Positions 62,312 through 64,000 of a DNA stretch of 64,000 nucleotides are shown here, one piece after another. This DNA is from Pararge aegeria (lineage: Eukaryota; Arthropoda; Insecta; Lepidoptera; Nymphalidae), in the NCBI RefSeq assembly GCF_905163445.1, contig NC_053197.1, positions 434,001 to 498,000 on the forward strand, read 5' to 3'. The position numbers and the translations under genes were made by a program. The notes under the pieces were generated by a model. It was not told the DNA's origin. It did not search any database and saw only the letters and a program-made list of their open reading frames with translations. Every line of letters begins with the position of its first letter. Positions within the stretch are counted from its first letter, which is position 1.

Positions 62312-62590
62312 TTAAGCGGTGATATGCCATTGTGCCTACGAAGTAATTCGATCAAACATTTTTTTTTTTCATGTATATTTTAGTCTTGCTTGCTTCATTT
62401 GCTTGGCTTTCAGGGGCCATAGCGTGATGTCAAATAACTTACAATCTTCCGAGAATTGAACAATGCGATACAAAAAAAAGGTGTAAAAACTTCAGCTTTA
62501 CTTTAGGGGGGCCGAGTTCGAATCCCAGCACACAACCTTTAACTTTTCTAAATTTTAATTAATTAAAATATTATGTGGGTTTTAATTAAA
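62312..62590 (+). mobile_element. SINE-2 head split by a 145-base insertion
   Basis: AAGCGGTGATATGCCATTGT (62313-62332) is the A-box side, and CTTTAGGGGGGCCGAGTTCG, AATCCCAGCACACAACCTTT (62502 on) is the B-box side. Between them about 145 unrelated bases were inserted. The 3' half of the SINE is missing. Confidence 0.6.
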
Positions 62591-63657
62591 ATTTAAATTG
62601 CTTTCAATTAGTTTGAGCTTGTTCGCAGTTGACCGCATCAATGACTATCATTAGGTCGCCGGATGAAATAACGCATTGTCAGTTTTTTCGTTTTTACGCT
62701 ATGCGTACGACTGCCATGCGTACCACGATATTCTAATCTATTCTTATAAAGGTTTTAATATTCGTACTGTGCAAACTTTCGGCATTTTGAACTATTCCAG
62801 TAGGTAGGTAGACCAGCTTTGACTTTACATATTTAGATCTAAAGATGAGTTAAACGTACGGCAAGCAATGAATAGATGCTTTGATAACTGCACTTTACTT
62901 TCGCCAACAAACGTTAATAAGTGAAAACAACATTGACAGTGATGTAACGAAATAATGCGACTTTTTCGTCTGGAATGTATTGAAATCAGCATTCGTTGCG
63001 CGTTGCCGCAGTGAAACCGATCGTCTGCCTATGTGACAATTTACTGCTTCACCAATGGCTGGTATGCTAATAATATACAGCATTTATTGTAAAACCAAAA
63101 AACCGCGTTCCAAAAAGGCGGATATGTGCAGTCTTCTTTTTAATTCAAAACTTTAAACAACACCTTTCAGGTGAGAAGATTATCAATTCGATAATCGATT
63201 TGGAAACTAAATATAATTTTATTTGTTATATTTACATCTTATTATTTAAATAGGATCTTTAAAAAGTATCTTAAATTTTTGCGCAATGGACCCTTTTTTA
63301 TATTTTTAATCTAGCTTAGATCTTGAAGTCAATTTAAGAATTAAAACCTGTGCTGCATCCTCAATATATATTTTTGGTAACGTTAGTCCATATCTCGATA
63401 AAATCTTAACTGATTGCGTTACTTCTTTATTTATTCGAGAAGGTCTAAGGTCTAGGTCTATTAAGTCTATTTAAGCTCATTTCAAATCAGGGATCATTTT
63501 AGTGATACTAACTTTATTCGAGATAGTTGTGTAGAGATAACAGCAAATCCCTGGCAAGTTATGTACCTACTATTCACAGTGCAATCATCAACTTACAAAC
63601 ATAGTGGTTTTTAATCATAAACTAGTTTTTTTTTTCAAAAATATTTAATAGGTATAC
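62591..63657. other. 1.07 kb without a recognised gene
   Basis: Nothing supported in this stretch. The minus ORF 62895-63083 has no motif. Confidence 0.4.
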
Positions 63658-63980
63658 CCTTATCAGAAACGGGGAAGAAAACATCGTGAGGAAACCTGCA
63701 TGGTTCTCAAAGGTGTGTGAAATTGACCAATCGGCACTTGGCTGGCATGGTTGACTGCGGTCTAAACCCTTCTCAATCTTGGTAGCTGCTGTGTAAAATT
63801 CATTTGCGTTTTTACTAATTTGATAAAAAATCGTATTCATTTTATTAAATAGTTTAGAGAAACAATCAAAACCGCAAATGTTTACGTCACGCGGTGTTTT
63901 ATATAAATACCGGTGCGTTTTGATGCCGTCTCTTGACCCGTGTCCTGTAGTGGGTCGGTGTTGGTTTGATAATGATGACA
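63658..63980 (+). mobile_element. SINE-2 3' half split by an insertion
   Basis: ACGGGGAAGAAAACATCGTG, AGGAAACCTGCATGGTTCTC, GACCAATCGGCACTTGGCTG and TGACTGCGGTCTAAACCCTT are followed by about 140 foreign bases, then GACCCGTGTCCTGTAGTGGG and TCGGTGTTGGTTTGATAATG. The window ends just after. Confidence 0.65.
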
Positions 63981-64000
63981 ATTAGAGAGATGCAAAGCGA

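Noticed and set aside
1..64000. CRISPR arrays, operons, ribosome binding sites, prophage or integrated virus
   Set aside because: The window is eukaryotic with spliced exons and animal retroelements. No regularly spaced direct repeats, phage genes or viral gag/env-like frames were seen.

Overview
This window looks like intron-rich, AT-rich nuclear DNA from a lepidopteran insect, probably a butterfly. That is inferred from its repeat load: tRNA-derived SINEs, Lep1-type Helitron-like elements with A|T insertion and CTAG ends, and several non-LTR retrotransposon 3' tails ending in short TTGAAT-type repeats. Nothing bacterial or viral was recognised. Genus and species cannot be set from the sequence alone.

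One host gene can be assembled with confidence. It lies on the + strand from 15904 to 27524 and has five exons: 15904-16676, 17010-17306, 21199-21315, 26586-26702 and 27377-27524. All four introns are phase 2 with GT/AG borders, and the exons join into one open frame of 483 codons, or 457 from the second Met. The predicted product enters the secretory pathway. It has an N-terminal hydrophobic segment, an acidic, Asn-rich, glycosylatable, disordered part, a Pro/Tyr-rich part, a hydrophobic exon-3 segment between two basic cleavage-like sites, and a basic C-terminal part with four cysteines. I do not recognise the family.

Left flank (1-15.9 kb): scattered SINE, MITE and Helitron copies, and one 5'-truncated non-LTR retrotransposon (7373-9888). 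Its 772-codon reverse-transcriptase frame is still open and keeps all catalytic residues, so it is the youngest large element here. A small minus-strand ORF at 2295-2585 has a signal-peptide-like start and is unassigned.

Gene body (15.9-27.5 kb): introns 2 and 3 are filled with SINEs, a decayed minus-strand LINE C-terminus (18045-18650) and two fragments of the same LINE family as the 7.4-9.9 kb copy.

Right flank (27.5-64 kb): no convincing complete gene in more than 36 kb. It holds nested and inverted repeats, five or more LINE remnants, about ten SINE-2 copies, further Helitron-like copies, a possible last exon or pseudogene fragment (47435-47595), a few GC-rich or homeodomain-site-like stretches that could be promoters or enhancers (34.2, 40.6, 48.7, 54.0 and 59.3 kb), and several near-perfect hairpins.

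The repeat family labels used below (SINE-1 to 3, LINE-A to D, MITE-1, repeats P, Q, R and S) are local names defined by comparing copies within this window. They are not database names.
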